The notes: a model not told the origin generated them from the sequence alone. Shown: positions 10,541 through 22,079, counted from the stretch's first letter. The stretch is 64,000 nt of DNA from Blumeriella jaapii (GCA_009599575.1 VWND01000072.1:1-64000); one strand, 5' to 3'. Numbers and translations: made by a program.

Positions 10541-11400
10541 GCATTGCGATTAATAATAAATCGAATTGTATAAAATAAAAGAAATTAAATAAGTTTTAAT
10601 ATTAATAACCCAAATATAAAAAGAATTAAACGATTCTATTAAGAAATGGGCTGGTGTTTTACTAGTAAATACGAATACCGCAGGCTGTAGAATTAGGCTT
10701 TGGAGCCAAGCTATTCTTGGTCCGTGCGTCAGTTCGTAAAACGCTTGCATTGCGATTAATAATAAATCGAATTGTACAAAATAAAAAGAATTAAATAAGT
10801 TTTAATATTAATAACCCAAATATAAAAAAAATTAGACGATTCTATTAAGAAATGGGCTGGTGTTTTACTAGTAAATACGAATACCGCAGGCTGTAGAATT
10901 AGGCTTTGGAGCCAAGTTATTCTTGGTCCGTGCTTTAATTCGTAGAACGTTTGCATTGCGATTAGTAATAAATCGAATTGTACAAAATAAAAAGAATTAA
11001 ATAAGTTTTAATATTAATAACCCAAATATAAAAAGAATTGAACGATTTTATTAAGAAATGGGCTGGTGTTTTACTAGTAAATACGAATACCGCAGGCTGT
11101 AGAATTGGGCTTTGGAGCGAAGCTATTTTTGGTCCGTGCGTCAATTCGTAAAACGTTTGCATTACGATTAATAATAAATCGAATTGTATAAAATAAAAGA
11201 AATTATATAAGTTTTAATATTAATTTTTAAAAATAAATAAATTTATAAAGTTTTATTAAAGAATGGACTGGTATTTTATTAGTAAATACGAATACCGCAA
11301 GCTGTAAAATTAAGCTATAAAGCCGAGCTATTATTAGTCTGTTTGTTGATTTTACGAACGCTTATTTTACGATTAATATTTAATCGAATTATATATATAT
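10541..11400. repeat. 206-bp tandem array, four units
   Basis: The word GCATTGCGAT or GCATTACGAT recurs at 10541, 10747, 10953 and 11159, an exact 206-bp period. Units 1-3 are nearly identical. Unit 4 (from 11159) is diverged with mostly C-to-T or G-to-A changes, and a partial fifth start is seen at about 11360. Each of units 1-3 has a 66-codon minus-strand frame (10550-10750, 10756-10956, 10962-11162). These repeat only because the DNA repeats; I do not recognise the peptide and would not call it a gene. A partial unit edge precedes the array at about 10516-10540. Confidence 0.9.
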
Positions 11401-11424
11401 ATTATTATTGTATAATTTCGAGGG

Positions 11425-12200
11425 TACCAGGGTCTGCCAAGATTAGGGTTAGAAGGGGGGGTTATTACAACTTTTTAATTTATCAATCGTATTTATAAGC
11501 TTTTGCGTACAAAAGATTAATAATTAATAAGCTGAATACAAATATAATTTTATTTTTAAAATCGAATAATTTTTGCGAAAAAACCGACCTGGTGACCAAA
11601 GAAAGTCGGTTACCAGGGTCTGCCAAGATTAGGGTTAGAGGGGGGGGTTATTGCAACTTTTTAATTTATTAATCGTATTTATAAGCTTTTGCGTATAAAA
11701 GATTAATAATTAATAAGTTGAATACAAATATAATTTTATTTTTAAAATCGAAAATTTTTTTGCGAAAAAAAAAACCGACCTGGTGACCAAAGAAAGTCGG
11801 TTACCAAGGTCTGTCTGCCAAGATTAGGGGTTAAAGGGGGGGGTTATTACAACTTTTTAATTTATTAATCGTATTTATAAGCTTTTGCGTACAAAAGATT
11901 AATAATTAATAAGCTGAATACAAATATAATTTTATTTTTAAAATCGAATAATTTTTGCGAAAAAAAAAACCGACCTGGTGACCAAAGAAAGTCGGTTACC
12001 AGGGTCTGCCAAGATTAGGGTTAGAGGGGGGGGTTATTACAACTTTTTAATTTATTAATCGTATTTATAAGCTTTTGCGTACAAAAGATTATTAATTAGT
12101 AAGCTGAATACGAATATAATTTTATTTTTCAAATCGAATAATTTTTGCGAAAAAACCGACCTGGTGACCAAAGAAAGTTGGTCACCAGGGTCTGCCAAGA
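11425..12200. repeat. ~190-bp tandem array with telomere-like TTAGGGTTAG motifs
   Basis: Unit starts (TACCAGGGTCTGCC or variants) lie at 11425, 11611, 11802, 11997 and 12182, giving periods of 186, 191, 195 and 185 bp. Each full unit contains TTAGGGTTAG followed by a G-run (11443, 11629, 12015), or the variant TTAGGGGTTA (about 11824). An AT-rich middle follows, then a hairpin in which CCTGGTGACC pairs with GGTTACCAGG around a 10-nt loop. Length differences come mainly from A runs. TTAGGG is the usual telomere repeat of filamentous ascomycetes, so these look like interstitial telomere-like motifs in a subtelomeric satellite. Confidence 0.85.
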
Positions 12201-12202
12201 CT

Positions 12203-12222
12203 GGTTACCAACGTTGGTGACC
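12203..12222. other. 20-bp near-perfect palindrome
   Basis: GGTTACCAACGTTGGTGACC is self-complementary apart from one position pair. It lies exactly where the tandem array ends and retroelement A begins. It uses the same GGTTACC/GGTGACC words as the array hairpins, so it may be a collapsed array hairpin or a recombination junction. Confidence 0.7.
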
Positions 12223-12453
12223 ACCAAAATTCTCTCGCTTATAATATTAGGCCGCTACGTAAAAATAACTTTTTTTTTTATTTCCGCATTTAAAACTATT
12301 ATTACGACTACTATTTAAAGCGATCTTATAAATCTTAGCGCTATTTAAACTAAAACAATTACTTAAACCGCAATTAATATAGCGAAAAACAAACGCCTAA
12401 TAAAAAACGCCGAAAAGCTAGCTCGCCGAACCTATTTTTTTGTTAACAACTTC

Positions 12454-12500
12454 TGCTTATAGTATGCTAGCGATAAACACCGAGTTATTAATTGCCCCGA
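12454..12500 (+). pseudogene. element A gag zinc knuckle (CCHC)
   Basis: In one frame the segment reads C-x2-[Y for C]-x4-H-x4-C followed by Pro-Asp. This is the nucleocapsid knuckle spacing C-x2-C-x4-H-x4-C, with the second Cys changed to Tyr (TGT to TAT) and one Gln codon changed to a stop, both expected RIP outcomes. The knuckle binds the element's RNA during packaging. Only about 230 bp of gag remain upstream. Confidence 0.7.
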
Positions 12501-12554
12501 TTTCTTTTGAATCAAAAAGGTTAAAGCCGAAGCAAAAAAAAGTCGGGAAACTAA

Positions 12555-12962
12555 TTGTGTTTTAATAATTATTATTATCAGAAACCTTTGAAAAATAAAT
12601 TAAAATTATTTGTTTTGAACGGCGTTCCGGAATTATATTTAATATTGTTTTATATTATAATTATTAATGGTACATATATTAAAATTTATTTTTTAAACGA
12701 TCCCGGAGCTACCGATAATTTTATTAATTATTTTTTCGTGCAATATTACGAATTAATTTTTATTTTACTTATTAATTTACGTAAATTTACCGTGGTTAAC
12801 GATCGCTTTTTTATATATAGCGACGTTATTCATCAAGTTTTTTTTTATATTAAAATAACCAGTTATACCGAATTAGTTACAGCTTTTATTATAAAACTAA
12901 AGAAATACGATTTTATTCTAAAAAAACCTTGGCTTCGAAAACACAATTTTTATATTAATTAA
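12555..12962 (+). pseudogene. element A aspartic protease fragment
   Basis: A 135-codon frame. Residues 49-58 read DPGATDNFIN, matching the retropepsin D-[TS]-GA active-site loop followed by the -T-x-N-F-I- pattern of Ty3/gypsy. Near the C terminus, YDFILKKPWLRKHN (about residues 117-130) matches the YD-x-I-L-G-x-x-W-L-x-x-H strand that ends gypsy proteases. This protease would process the Gag-Pol polyprotein. The frame stops just before RT because of a RIP-type stop. The listed ATG is not the natural start, since protease is normally cut from a polyprotein. Confidence 0.8.
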
Positions 12963-13539
12963 ATTAAAAACACGCTTTGTTTTAATTTAGACTTTTGCCG
13001 TACGAATTGCTTGTTTTAGCATTTTTATTAATTGGCTATTTCAGGCCTAATTCAGAAACGCTATTTTTACAAAATAAGCGTTTAACCAGCTATACCTCGT
13101 CGTATAAAAGCCGCTGTTTTCACCATTTTAGCCTTTTAACCCGAAGTAAAAGTGTTTTCAGCCTTTTTGTACGAAATTAATTAATAATTACAAAAGCTCG
13201 GCGTTATAGCAAATAAAAACTAAAATCTTAAATTATTATCTGAAATCGATTAATTATATAAAAATAAGCTTTTTTAAACTGAACGATAACGTTTGTTAGC
13301 CGATTTTTACTTCGCCGAAGCTTTTTTAAAAAAATATTCGTTTGGCTTTTTAAATTAAACCGCTAATCGATTTTCGAATAAAACTTCTTCGATACTACTA
13401 CTATCATTTGGCCGCTTTTAATTTTATTAAGGCCGATAAACTTGCATTTTATAAAAAAAGCGTTAATTATACGATAAAACTACGATTTAAAGTTATTTTT
13501 TTATATAATTTTTTGTATAATATATTAATTAACGAACTT

Positions 13540-15110
13540 TAAGTTTTGCGTAAGTTTTTTAAGAAAAATCTCGAAAAAAGTTGGATTTAAACCAGCTTTT
13601 TTTTCGCAGTTTTATCCGTTTTTTATTCGCGAAAAAATTAAAAAATAAATTGCGGTTTTGCGTCGATTATAAAGCTTTTTTAACGCTATAATTATTAAAA
13701 ACCGGTACTTTTTATTATTAATCTAAAAAAATTTTTTTTTTCGACTAAGCAAAGCGAAGTTTTTATATTAAACTTAACGTTTTTTCGCCGTTTTTAATAA
13801 AATTCGAATAAAAAAAAGGCTATAAATAGCTTACCGCGTTTAATACAAAATACGGTTTTTATTCGAATTTTTAGTTATGCTTTTCGGATTATATAACGCT
13901 TTTGCCATTTTTTAATTTCGCATAAACGATATTTTACGATTTTATTTAAATATCTTTTGCATAGTTTATATAAACGATATTCTAATTTATTTAAACGATT
14001 TTTAAAAATATAAAAAACACGTTAATTTTGTTTTTTAAGTTTTTACCGACGCTGGTTTGTAATTGGATATAAAAAAATGCGAATTCGAAATTTAAAAGAT
14101 CGTTTACCTAGGAATAATTATTTTTATTATTAAAATCAAAATAAATCTTAAGAAATTAAAAGCTATTATTAATTAAAAACTTTTTTTTAACGTTAAAAAC
14201 GTATAAGCGTTTTTAAGTTTCGCAAATTTCTATCGAAGGTTTATTAAAAGCTTTTTTTGTATCGTTATTCCTTTAGTAAATTTAACGAAAAAAAATATTA
14301 AATGGAATTTTAATAACGATTGTATTAAAGCTTTCGAATTTTTTAAATTAGCTTTTATTACGATATTTACGTTGGCTTATTTTAATTCCGATAAAAAAAT
14401 ATTTGTTAAAACCGACGCTTTTAATTACGTTTTTTCAAAGATTTTTTTTTTCAGAAAGATAATACAAAAATATTCCACTTAATCGCTTTTTTATATTAAA
14501 AAAATTCGATTTAGCCGAATGCAATTACGAAATTTACGATAAAAAACTTTTTGTTATTATACGTTGTTTCGAAAAGTGGCGAGCCGAATTACAAAAAGCT
14601 GTTTTATCCGATTCGAATATTTTATAAACCACCGAAATTTGAAATATTTTATAATAATTAAGCAATTTAACCGACGTTAAATACGATAGAACGAGTTTTT
14701 AATTGGTTTTGATTTTGTAATTATTTTTAGATTTGAAAAACAAAATGGTAAATCTGATTTTTTAATTCGACGTTTTTAAAACTTTTTTTTTTAAAACTTT
14801 TTAAACGAAAAGATTTAGTTTTAAAATTAAGCTTTTTTTAAGAAATATCATTTAATTAAAATTTTAAACGCTTTTTTAATTTTGCTAAAACCAATACCCG
14901 AAGCAAACGACGAGAAGCTTTTACGACTTTTGGATAAATATTATTTTATTAACAAATTGTGAATTATTACTAAAAAGAAAATGCTTAAATTAAAAAGTAT
15001 TCCGAAATCCAAAACTTTATAACTTTTTGAATATATTATACGCAATAACAAATTGTATTTTCGAAACCGATTTTACGTTTTTGATATATTAGATTTGAAC
15101 GTTTTTATTC
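13540..15110 (+). pseudogene. element A reverse transcriptase / RNase H remnant
   Basis: Across several frames with stops I read an FCVDYKA segment (about 13657-13677), the segment for the RT fingers/palm, and VYINDILIYLND at 13964-13999. The last is the catalytic YxDD box with the first Asp changed to Asn (GAC to AAC). A short EFEI...VYLGIII-type connection follows near 14085-14130. After this come a KTDAF-like RNase H beginning (about 14406) and sequence equivalent to the RNase H core. The enzyme would copy element RNA into DNA. It is clearly dead here because of multiple stops and loss of a catalytic Asp. Confidence 0.75.
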
Positions 15111-15114
15111 GTAC

Positions 15115-16100
15115 CTGGCTTTTACAAATAGTCCACGATTTAATAAAAACAAATTATCCCGGCAAAAACAAATTTTATAAAATTATTAATAAAAATTATT
15201 ATTAGCTATTAATTTCTGAAAATTGCAAGAAATTTGTACGAAATTGCAACGGCTGTTTTCGCAATACAAATACTAATTAACGATATTAAAGTTTTTTTTT
15301 AAACCTTTATTTATTTCGTTACGCCGATAAAGTTATATATCGGTCGATTTTATAGGTTTTTTCTTTGTGAAAAAACATAAAAATCGATATAATTTAATTA
15401 TAGTAATAATTTACCGTTTTATTAAAAAACGATATTATACAGTTTGCTATATTATTATAAAAGTAATAGACTTAGCTAAATTGTTTTGCAAAGATATTTA
15501 ACGTTTATATGGTTTTTCCGATTTTATAATTTCCGACCGAAGTTTTTTTATTTGTTTCATAATTCTGAAAAACTATTAATTATCGTCTCGAAACCAATAT
15601 TACGCTATCCACCAGCTTTTATTTCGAAACAAACGGCCAAATCGAAAACGCGAACGTATATCTGCTTTTTTATTTAAAGCAATTTATTAAATACGCTTAA
15701 AAAAATTGGGAAGATTAATTTTTTTTAATCGAATTCGCAGCTAATAACGCTGTAAACGCTTTTACCGGAATCTCCCTTTTTTACGCTAACAAAAGTTTTT
15801 ATTTACGAATAAGCTTTTTTTTACCTAAATTTATTCTAAAATTCATTTCACGTATTCTACAAATAGCAAATATTAAAAAAAACAATTTTGCCGATAAAAT
15901 AAAAAAGATAAAATTATTATTTTTACGTACGAATCTAACTTTAGCGCTGGCCGACCAAAAATATTATTTTAACCGAAACCGCTAACTAGCGCCTGCTTAT
16001 CGAATAAAAAACAGCGTGTTTTTTAATAAACGTAATATAATTTTCATCAAACCAATCAAAAAGCTTAATAATAAGTTTTTTACGGTTTTTATAAAATCGT
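15115..16100 (+). pseudogene. element A integrase remnant
   Basis: An HHCC zinc-binding region lies at about 15130-15265: VHDLIKTNYPGKNKF, then ENCKKFVRNCNGCFRN with its C-x2-C pair. The catalytic core follows with SVDFIG at about 15340-15355 (first Asp). A 63-codon piece at 15486-15677 covers the second-Asp region and the GQ-x-E region that normally holds the Glu. After 15900 the C-terminal DNA-binding part reads LAPAYRIKNSVFF. Integrase inserts the cDNA into chromosomes. Stops interrupt it throughout. Confidence 0.75.
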
Positions 16101-16189
16101 CGAAATTTTAAGTTCTTATAATTATAAACTGAAATTGCTTTTCGAGCAAAAAACTATTCCATTTTATTTTTCATACTAATTTATTCAAA

Positions 16190-16732
16190 TTTGCCTACGA
16201 CGATCTTTTTTCAGAGCAGAAAAACTTTTTTCTACCGCCAGTTTTTATAAACGCCGATAAAAGTTTATTATAAATTATAAATATTATTTTCGATTTCAAA
16301 CGAAATCTTAATTTTTTTTATTTTATATAATAGCGTAGCTATAGCGCGGAAAACCAGTTTTAAAAGCTATTGGAAAACGTTGTTAACACATATAATTCTA
16401 TAGCAGAATTCGTCTTAAGATTTTTTTACAAACTTTACCCGATCAAATCAAAATTGGCTAAAATTAGAATTGTTAATAAAAAACGTACTAAAATTATAAA
16501 TAACGAAAACAACACTGTATTATTAAAAAAAATCTTTATAATACGTACTACGCATAAAACGATTAAAACCAATTTTTTTTCCGTCGCCAAAACACTTGTT
16601 GTTTTGCTACCGAAACTAAAGAAACCTGCTTCTTTTATAAATTTAGTTAAACCTCGCACTCGTTTACAAACGCGCCTCGCGAACGAAGCTCGATTTATAA
16701 AAATAGATTCCGACGATAAAAAAATTAAATAA
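16190..16732 (+). pseudogene. element A chromodomain and C-terminal tail
   Basis: After a proline-containing linker (LPPVFINADKS, about 16227-16259) comes a short region equivalent to the start of a chromodomain. The frame 16370-16732 then begins with ENVVNTYNSIAEFVLRFFYK, matching the W-E-P-x-x-N-V...A-x-x-I-x-E-F-H chromodomain helix followed by YP-x-K-x. A basic tail follows. Chromodomains on chromovirus integrases bind methylated H3K9 and steer insertion into heterochromatin. This is family knowledge, and the aromatic cage residues are not all visible here. Confidence 0.6.
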
Positions 16733-16772
16733 AAAAAAAATGGGAAAAAAAATTATATATGAAGGGATAAAA

Positions 16773-16932
16773 CGTCAGTTTGTTATTTACGTGGTCCGAA
16801 AGTCACGTTGTTATTACGTAACATCGGAGCCCGCATATATTATATTTTAGACTTTACGACACTTCTAAACTTAGAACCCCGTAGTTAATGCAAATCATCT
16901 ACGAACCTTTTGCTCGTTCGCACCCCTTGACA
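16773..16932 (+). repeat. element A 3' LTR (putative)
   Basis: It follows a purine-rich stretch (GGGAAAAAAAA, then GAAGGGATAA) of the kind that primes plus-strand synthesis. It starts near GTCAGTTTGTTATTT and ends CCCCTTGACA. It is GC-richer than its surroundings and keeps CA/TG words. No partner LTR exists in the window, so the left boundary is approximate. Element G sequence resumes at 16933. Confidence 0.55.
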
Positions 16933-18083
16933 TTTTGATAGCGAAATTAAATTTTTCGAAAATGCAAATAAAAAACTTTAATATAACGAACGTAAAAAGC
17001 TGTGAAAAAGTAAAACTTCGGCCAATAAAACTTGCGTTTATTACAGTTTAATAAAATTTGATATTCGGCCAACCAAGCTTTTTTTAGAATTATACTATAA
17101 TTTCCGAGGTTAATAATTAAAAAAAAAATAAACGATTATATTCGATTATTAATAATAAAATTAAAAAGCGTAAAATATATAATTAAATAGCTACGAGCTT
17201 TATTATATTTTTTTACAAAAAAAAAAGCCGGAAAAAATTAAATTAAAAGTTTAAAAAAAAAAAAAAAAGATTTAATTAGCGCCGAATCGATTAACGCATA
17301 ACCGTTCGTTTTAAAATCGGCGAGCGTTTTCATTTTATACGAAAGGCCATTTTTAATAAATATAATAAAAATTATTAATAAATCGCTATTAAAAAGCTTT
17401 CGAACGTTAAAATAACGTATATCGCGCAATACGCCTAAAAAAAAAGCTTTGCTTAAGCCTGAGCGTTTTTCCGACTGGCGGAAAAGTTTTTAATTTTTTC
17501 GTATGCGTTTTGAAAATCGTTTGGAAAAAGGTTTTCGTTTTTATTATTATTATCAAAAAGCGAATCTTCGGCCGGCTCGACCTCGTTTATATTTACCAGC
17601 CTAAAAGGACTTTTGAATAAAACCGAGGATCGGCTCGTAAAAAATCGTACAAATTAGCCTCGAACTTTCTGATATAAAATAAAAAACGAGCGTTGTCGTT
17701 GGTCCGATCGAAAAAAAAAAACGCCAGAAGGGGCGTTCTAGCGTGGAAAAGAAGAAAAAACAAAAGGCTAAAAAGCCTGTGAAGTATTTAAACGATTCTC
17801 GTACGTACGATTTAACTCGTAGTACGCTTTAATTAAAAATCTATCATTTTAATAAATAGTAAACTTGATTAAAAAGCGATTCGCGTATAAAATTCGTTTA
17901 GCCAATTAATTTTATTTTTTTTATCGAACGGCGGTAAGCCAATTTTTGAAAATCGTTATACGCGCTTATTCCAAATGCAGTTTTTTTCGTAAACGCTTTA
18001 ATATTTTATCGCGGAAAGCGTTCCGAAGCTGTTTATCAATTCGTATTTAAACGTTCGCTGCGAAAATAAAAAATCGCAAATAA
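16933..18083 (-). pseudogene. element G: gag end and aspartic protease remnant (Ty3/gypsy)
   Basis: Read on the minus strand. The 63-codon frame 17238-17429 contains TLADFKTNGYALID, matching the LADSGANG active-site loop typical of one fungal Ty3/gypsy lineage. Downstream (17228 down to about 16950) the sequence reads INLGNYSIILKKAWLAEY and an NCNKRKFYWPKF-like segment, which in that lineage is the protease C-terminal DLG-x-x-x-I-I-L-G-x-x-W-x-A-E-H region. The part from 17430 to 18083 should be late gag/linker and carries many stops. It is cut on the left by element A and on the right by element B. Confidence 0.7.
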
Positions 18084-18350
18084 TATAAAACGGTAATACC
18101 TTGTATTAATAAAAGTTGGTAGTTTTAGCTATGATCGAGGCATAAACCTTTCCGAAACCCTCTGCCATTAACTACCTTCAACAAGTATAAAAGCAAAGCA
18201 TTCCCTTAAATAATACTATAGGCGCGCAATTTAATTCATACTTTTATTTATACTTTTTTTCTTTTTTTTAATTTTTTCTAGAAATTCCCTAAATTATCTT
18301 ACTTATCGACATATAGCCGTATCAATCTGATTTTTTTATTTACTTTTACA
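18084..18350 (+). repeat. element B 5' LTR
   Basis: Begins TATAAAACGGTAATACC (TG changed to TA) and ends CTTTTACA, so the family ends are TGTAAAA...TTTTACA. It contains a TATAAAAGC box. The left half still carries GTTGGTAGTTTTAGC and GATCGAGGCATA words, whereas the right half is C-to-T eroded. A primer-binding-site candidate follows from about 18351. The less damaged copy in D reads TTTGGTAATTTACGCAGG and may pair with a tRNA 3' end; the tRNA is not identified. Confidence 0.9.
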
Positions 18351-18899
18351 TTTAATAATCTACGCAGAAATTCAAACTTCGATGTTTCGTTTTTATATAT
18401 TCGCCGATGCATTTTTTAAATTCGCAATTAAAATTGATTTCGATATTTCGCCACTACGGCTTAAAAAACCTTTTATATAATATTATTCGCAATTATATTA
18501 TATAAAAGATTTTTAATAGCTTCTTTTATTTTGCGCATAATTATTAAATTACAAAAATGCAATATATTTCAGAAACGTTTGAAATTACGGTTAAGCAATC
18601 CTGAACCGTGCGAAATTTAAAGCTCGAAAATCGCTTTTTTATTTAAAAATAACAAATCGAATATTGGTTCGTACGCTTCGACCGTTACGCTCGGCCTTTT
18701 TAAATTAGATTTCTTTTAGTCAAACGCTTGGCGAAAATTTAACCTTTTAATCTTACGTTTTATAATTATAACAATTATAATTTACGGCTTTTTATTAAAA
18801 ATAATAAAAAAATGGCTGTACGTATATTAGCCTGAGCCACGAAATATCGAAACCGTAAATTATACAGCAATATTATATTAATTTAATTAATTTATTAAA

Positions 18900-20560
18900 A
18901 AACAAATTTTTTAATATACTATTCAAATGTCTGGACGCAATTTTATTTTATTTAATTTTTTTAGAAAACACAAAGACTTTTTTAATAGCTCTTTTATTAA
19001 AAACGATTTCTTTCATATTAAAAATTTTCAATCTGCAATTTTAAAAAACACTTATTTATTTAATTTAAATTCTACCAATATTTTTATTAATATTATGAAT
19101 AACGACGCTTTTCGTTTTTTTATGCGAGGCCGCATGCCCCTCCCTGGCTTTTCTAGTGCACTTTTATTTAATAGCGCCAATATTACCGATTTTATCGAAA
19201 AATATAAAAAAACTTATAAAAATTTCGGAATTTTTGAAATTAAAATGTTCGATAAGCTTTTTCGCTATTATAACCTAATTACTAAAAATATTATTAAATC
19301 GATAAATAAATAAAAAGCTATTAAGGCTCGAAACTGGCGTAAGCTAATTAAAGTTTTAAAATCGGAATTCCGAAATTACGATCGTTAGCAGATCCGCGAT
19401 ATTATCGTTTTTTTTAAACAGTTTATTATAATAATTCGCTAAGCCAAAAAATTTAAAACCTATTATCGTACTTATACGAAAGTTTTTAACGTTTTCGTTA
19501 ATAAAAAGGTTTTAAACGAAATTAAGCAAAAAAGATTGTTTTTATTTGGCTTTTTAACCAGCATTCGCAACAAAACTATTAAGCATTTTAAAATTAATAA
19601 ATAAAATCCTGAAACTTTCGATTAATATTTTAAATTTGTAAAATTCGTTTTTAAATAAAACCAAAGCGAACGTATTATCGAAGCTATAAACTAAAAGAAA
19701 TTTCCCTTTCCCATTTATAAAAAAAACGTAAAAGCTTTAATACAAAAACATACCCAACTATTAAAAATTACCGAAATCGCTAAAAAACAGCTAGTTATTA
19801 TATTATTTAATCGTTTTGCAAAATTTATTAGCTTAGAAAAGCTTAATAAAAATATCGAAACTTTCGTATTAAAATTTATCGATATTAAAATTTAAAAATT
19901 TTAAAACAAAATCGAAGGTTTTATATAATAGCAGAAAAAACTTTTTTACGTTAATTCGAATAATAAAAACAATTAAAATAGCTTTTATAATAATTATTTT
20001 TTTTAAAATACGCAAAACGATCAATTTCGCTAAGCTATTGTAAAAGTAATAGCTGCCTAATAGCAATCTTTTCGTATTAGCGATTAAAATCAGCGAAATA
20101 TTAATTATAATAACGATTATTAAAAAAAAAAAAAAAAACCAACGCGGAAACTAAAATCGCGGCTATTAAAATAATAAAAGTAATTATTAAAACAAACTCC
20201 GTAGCCCTAAGTATAAATTTTGTAACAACAGAAAAATTTATTGCGAAAAACCTTATATTCGCTTTAAATGCAAAGCATTTAATTTTTATATAAATAATAA
20301 TATTTGCTATATTAATAAATACGAAGCGATCTGCCTCGAACCGACAAAAGCAGAATAAACCTTTTTAACAAAGCTGAAAATCAGAGCTGATTAAATACTA
20401 TTCGCTTAAAAATAAAAAATATAAAATAAAACGATTATTTAAAAAAAAGAAAAAATGCAAAAACGATTTTTATTAATAAAAAAAAAATATTCCAAAAAGC
20501 GTATTAATTAAAAAAAAAACTTTTATCCCAAATATAAATAAAATTTAAATATATAAATAA
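18900..20560 (+). pseudogene. element B gag remnant
   Basis: The frame 18927-19313 (128 codons) contains RGRMPLPGFSSALLF and ANITDFIEKYKKTYKNFG. This resembles the start of Gag in a common Pezizomycotina gypsy lineage (P-G-x-x-x-A-x-x-F-x-G-x-N-V-T-x-F-L-E-x-Y...FG). Near 20240-20330 an eroded Cys motif (YCEKPY..FKCKAF...NNNICYINKYEAIC) fits a nucleocapsid-type zinc region. Gag forms the virus-like particle. Stops of RIP type split the frame; the parallel copies in C and D have the same layout. Confidence 0.7.
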
Positions 20561-21129
20561 AAAACAAATACATATATTACTAATACAAATATCGCATTTG
20601 CAAATATTATAGCTGCATAATTAAGCTAGCGAATTATAAAAAAGCAAAATGCTTTTGTTTTATTCGCTAAATTAATTAATAAAAAAAAAAACGTTAAAAT
20701 CGAAAAAAAAAAAGATTTTAAAATTCGAGAAAAATCCGATAAAATTATTAAAAAAACGCTTATAATAAAAAAAATTAACGACGATATAAAAAATATCGAT
20801 ACCGATATTCCGGTTTAAATTATTCAAAAAGTACCAGCTTTTAAACGTTTATTATTAATACGAAACGAAAAATAGATCGACAAATATATCAGCTTCGAAA
20901 CCGTCGACAAAGCTATTAAAAAAATCATAAAATAAAAAATCGAATTGAAATTTAGCGATTTATTTAATACAAAAAAAAAATTCGACAAAATTATTAATAA
21001 ATAAATCTTTATATTAAAAAAAAACGAAAAAATTAAAATTATTCGAAAAAAAAACGATTTTAAATTAAAAAAAAACCAAAAAAAAATTTATAATATCGCA
21101 GTTAATTTAGCCGATAAGAAAAAATCTTC

Positions 21130-21650
21130 GGAAAAAATTAATCTTTTAGCTTTTGTTATAAAAACCCAAAAGTTAAAACGACGAAACTGCTTTTATACGG
21201 CTATAAAAGCATTAAAAATAAAAATAATATTTAAAAAAAGTACGACCGCCTTCGTTTTATTCGATAATAAAGCCGAAATCAATTGCATAAATCAAAAAAC
21301 AACCGAAGCCAGTAATATTCCGATTATTACCGACAAACGAATAATTTATATCACCGTTAATAAAAATACTATTAAATTTAATAATATTATACGAAATATA
21401 AAAATCGATATTAAAAATATTATTATTTATAAAAACTTTTTAATAATAAAAAAATGCTTTTATTCTATTATTTTTAAAATGCTTTAAATTTTAAAAAATC
21501 TCGTCAGCTTTAAATATATCGAAAACGGCCAAATAAAAGCTTTTTTCTGAAATTAAAACCGATTTTTTCAAAATCAAATCATCGTCGCCGGCGATAAAAT
21601 CTTTTTAATCGACGTTTTATCGAAAAACGAATAGCCGGCTTTGGTTCTAG
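21130..21650 (+). pseudogene. element B aspartic protease remnant
   Basis: The reading matches element D 53277-53618: KTQKSKRRNCFYTAIKAL, then a FDNKAE(I/V)N(C/Y)INQK loop equivalent to the retropepsin LDSGAEVN-type active site, then a YTTVNKN...RNIKI core. In B one frame runs to a stop at the FKML-stop near 21485. It would mature the polyprotein. The active-site loop has lost the canonical D-S-G-A. Confidence 0.7.
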
Positions 21651-22079
21651 AACAAACGCTAAGCTATAATAAAACCTGGAAAATATTTAATTAAAAATAT
21701 TTACGTCGCTAATCGAAATGGCACCGCGAATAAAATTAGCTAATATTAACATTTTTAATTATTAATTCGAAAATAAAAATTCCGAAAATTTCGTTTTCGT
21801 ATTAAACAAACCCGACCTATATATCTTATTTTTTTATATTAATATCAGCACTTTTTACAAGCGCAAAACTAATAAAATACAACTCGTAAATTTTGGCGAA
21901 TCCGATAAAAATATTTTCGGAAAAATAAACGATTAATTCGAAAAAACGAAGTAACAAAACCATTTTAATTAATTATTAGCGAATTCGAAAAATTTATCAC
22001 CGGCCGATTTTCCAGCTTATTATTTAGCAGCCGATTTATAAAAAAACGATTTAATAATTTAGCAATCGGAACCTAATTT

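Larger units (their letters stand above)
12223..16932 (+). mobile_element. element A: 5'-truncated chromovirus (Ty3/gypsy), RIP-degraded
   Basis: In order on the plus strand: gag zinc knuckle, aspartic protease, reverse transcriptase, RNase H, integrase with HHCC finger, chromodomain, polypurine stretch and a 3' LTR-like end. This is the canonical Ty3/gypsy chromovirus order. The 5' LTR and most of gag are missing at the junction with the tandem array. Many in-frame stops are of the RIP type. It interrupts element G: G's protease-region reading continues up to 16933. Confidence 0.85.

Noticed and set aside
10550..11162. Three tandem 66-codon ORFs as a gene family
   Set aside because: They are spaced by exactly the 206-bp DNA period and lost in the diverged unit 4; a satellite explains them.
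11443..12024. A true telomere end
   Set aside because: Only one and a half TTAGGG units occur per ~190-bp repeat and sequence continues on both sides; at most interstitial telomere-like motifs.
10541..12200. CRISPR array
   Set aside because: Repeats are contiguous 206-bp and ~190-bp units without short repeats alternating with unique spacers, and the context is eukaryotic.
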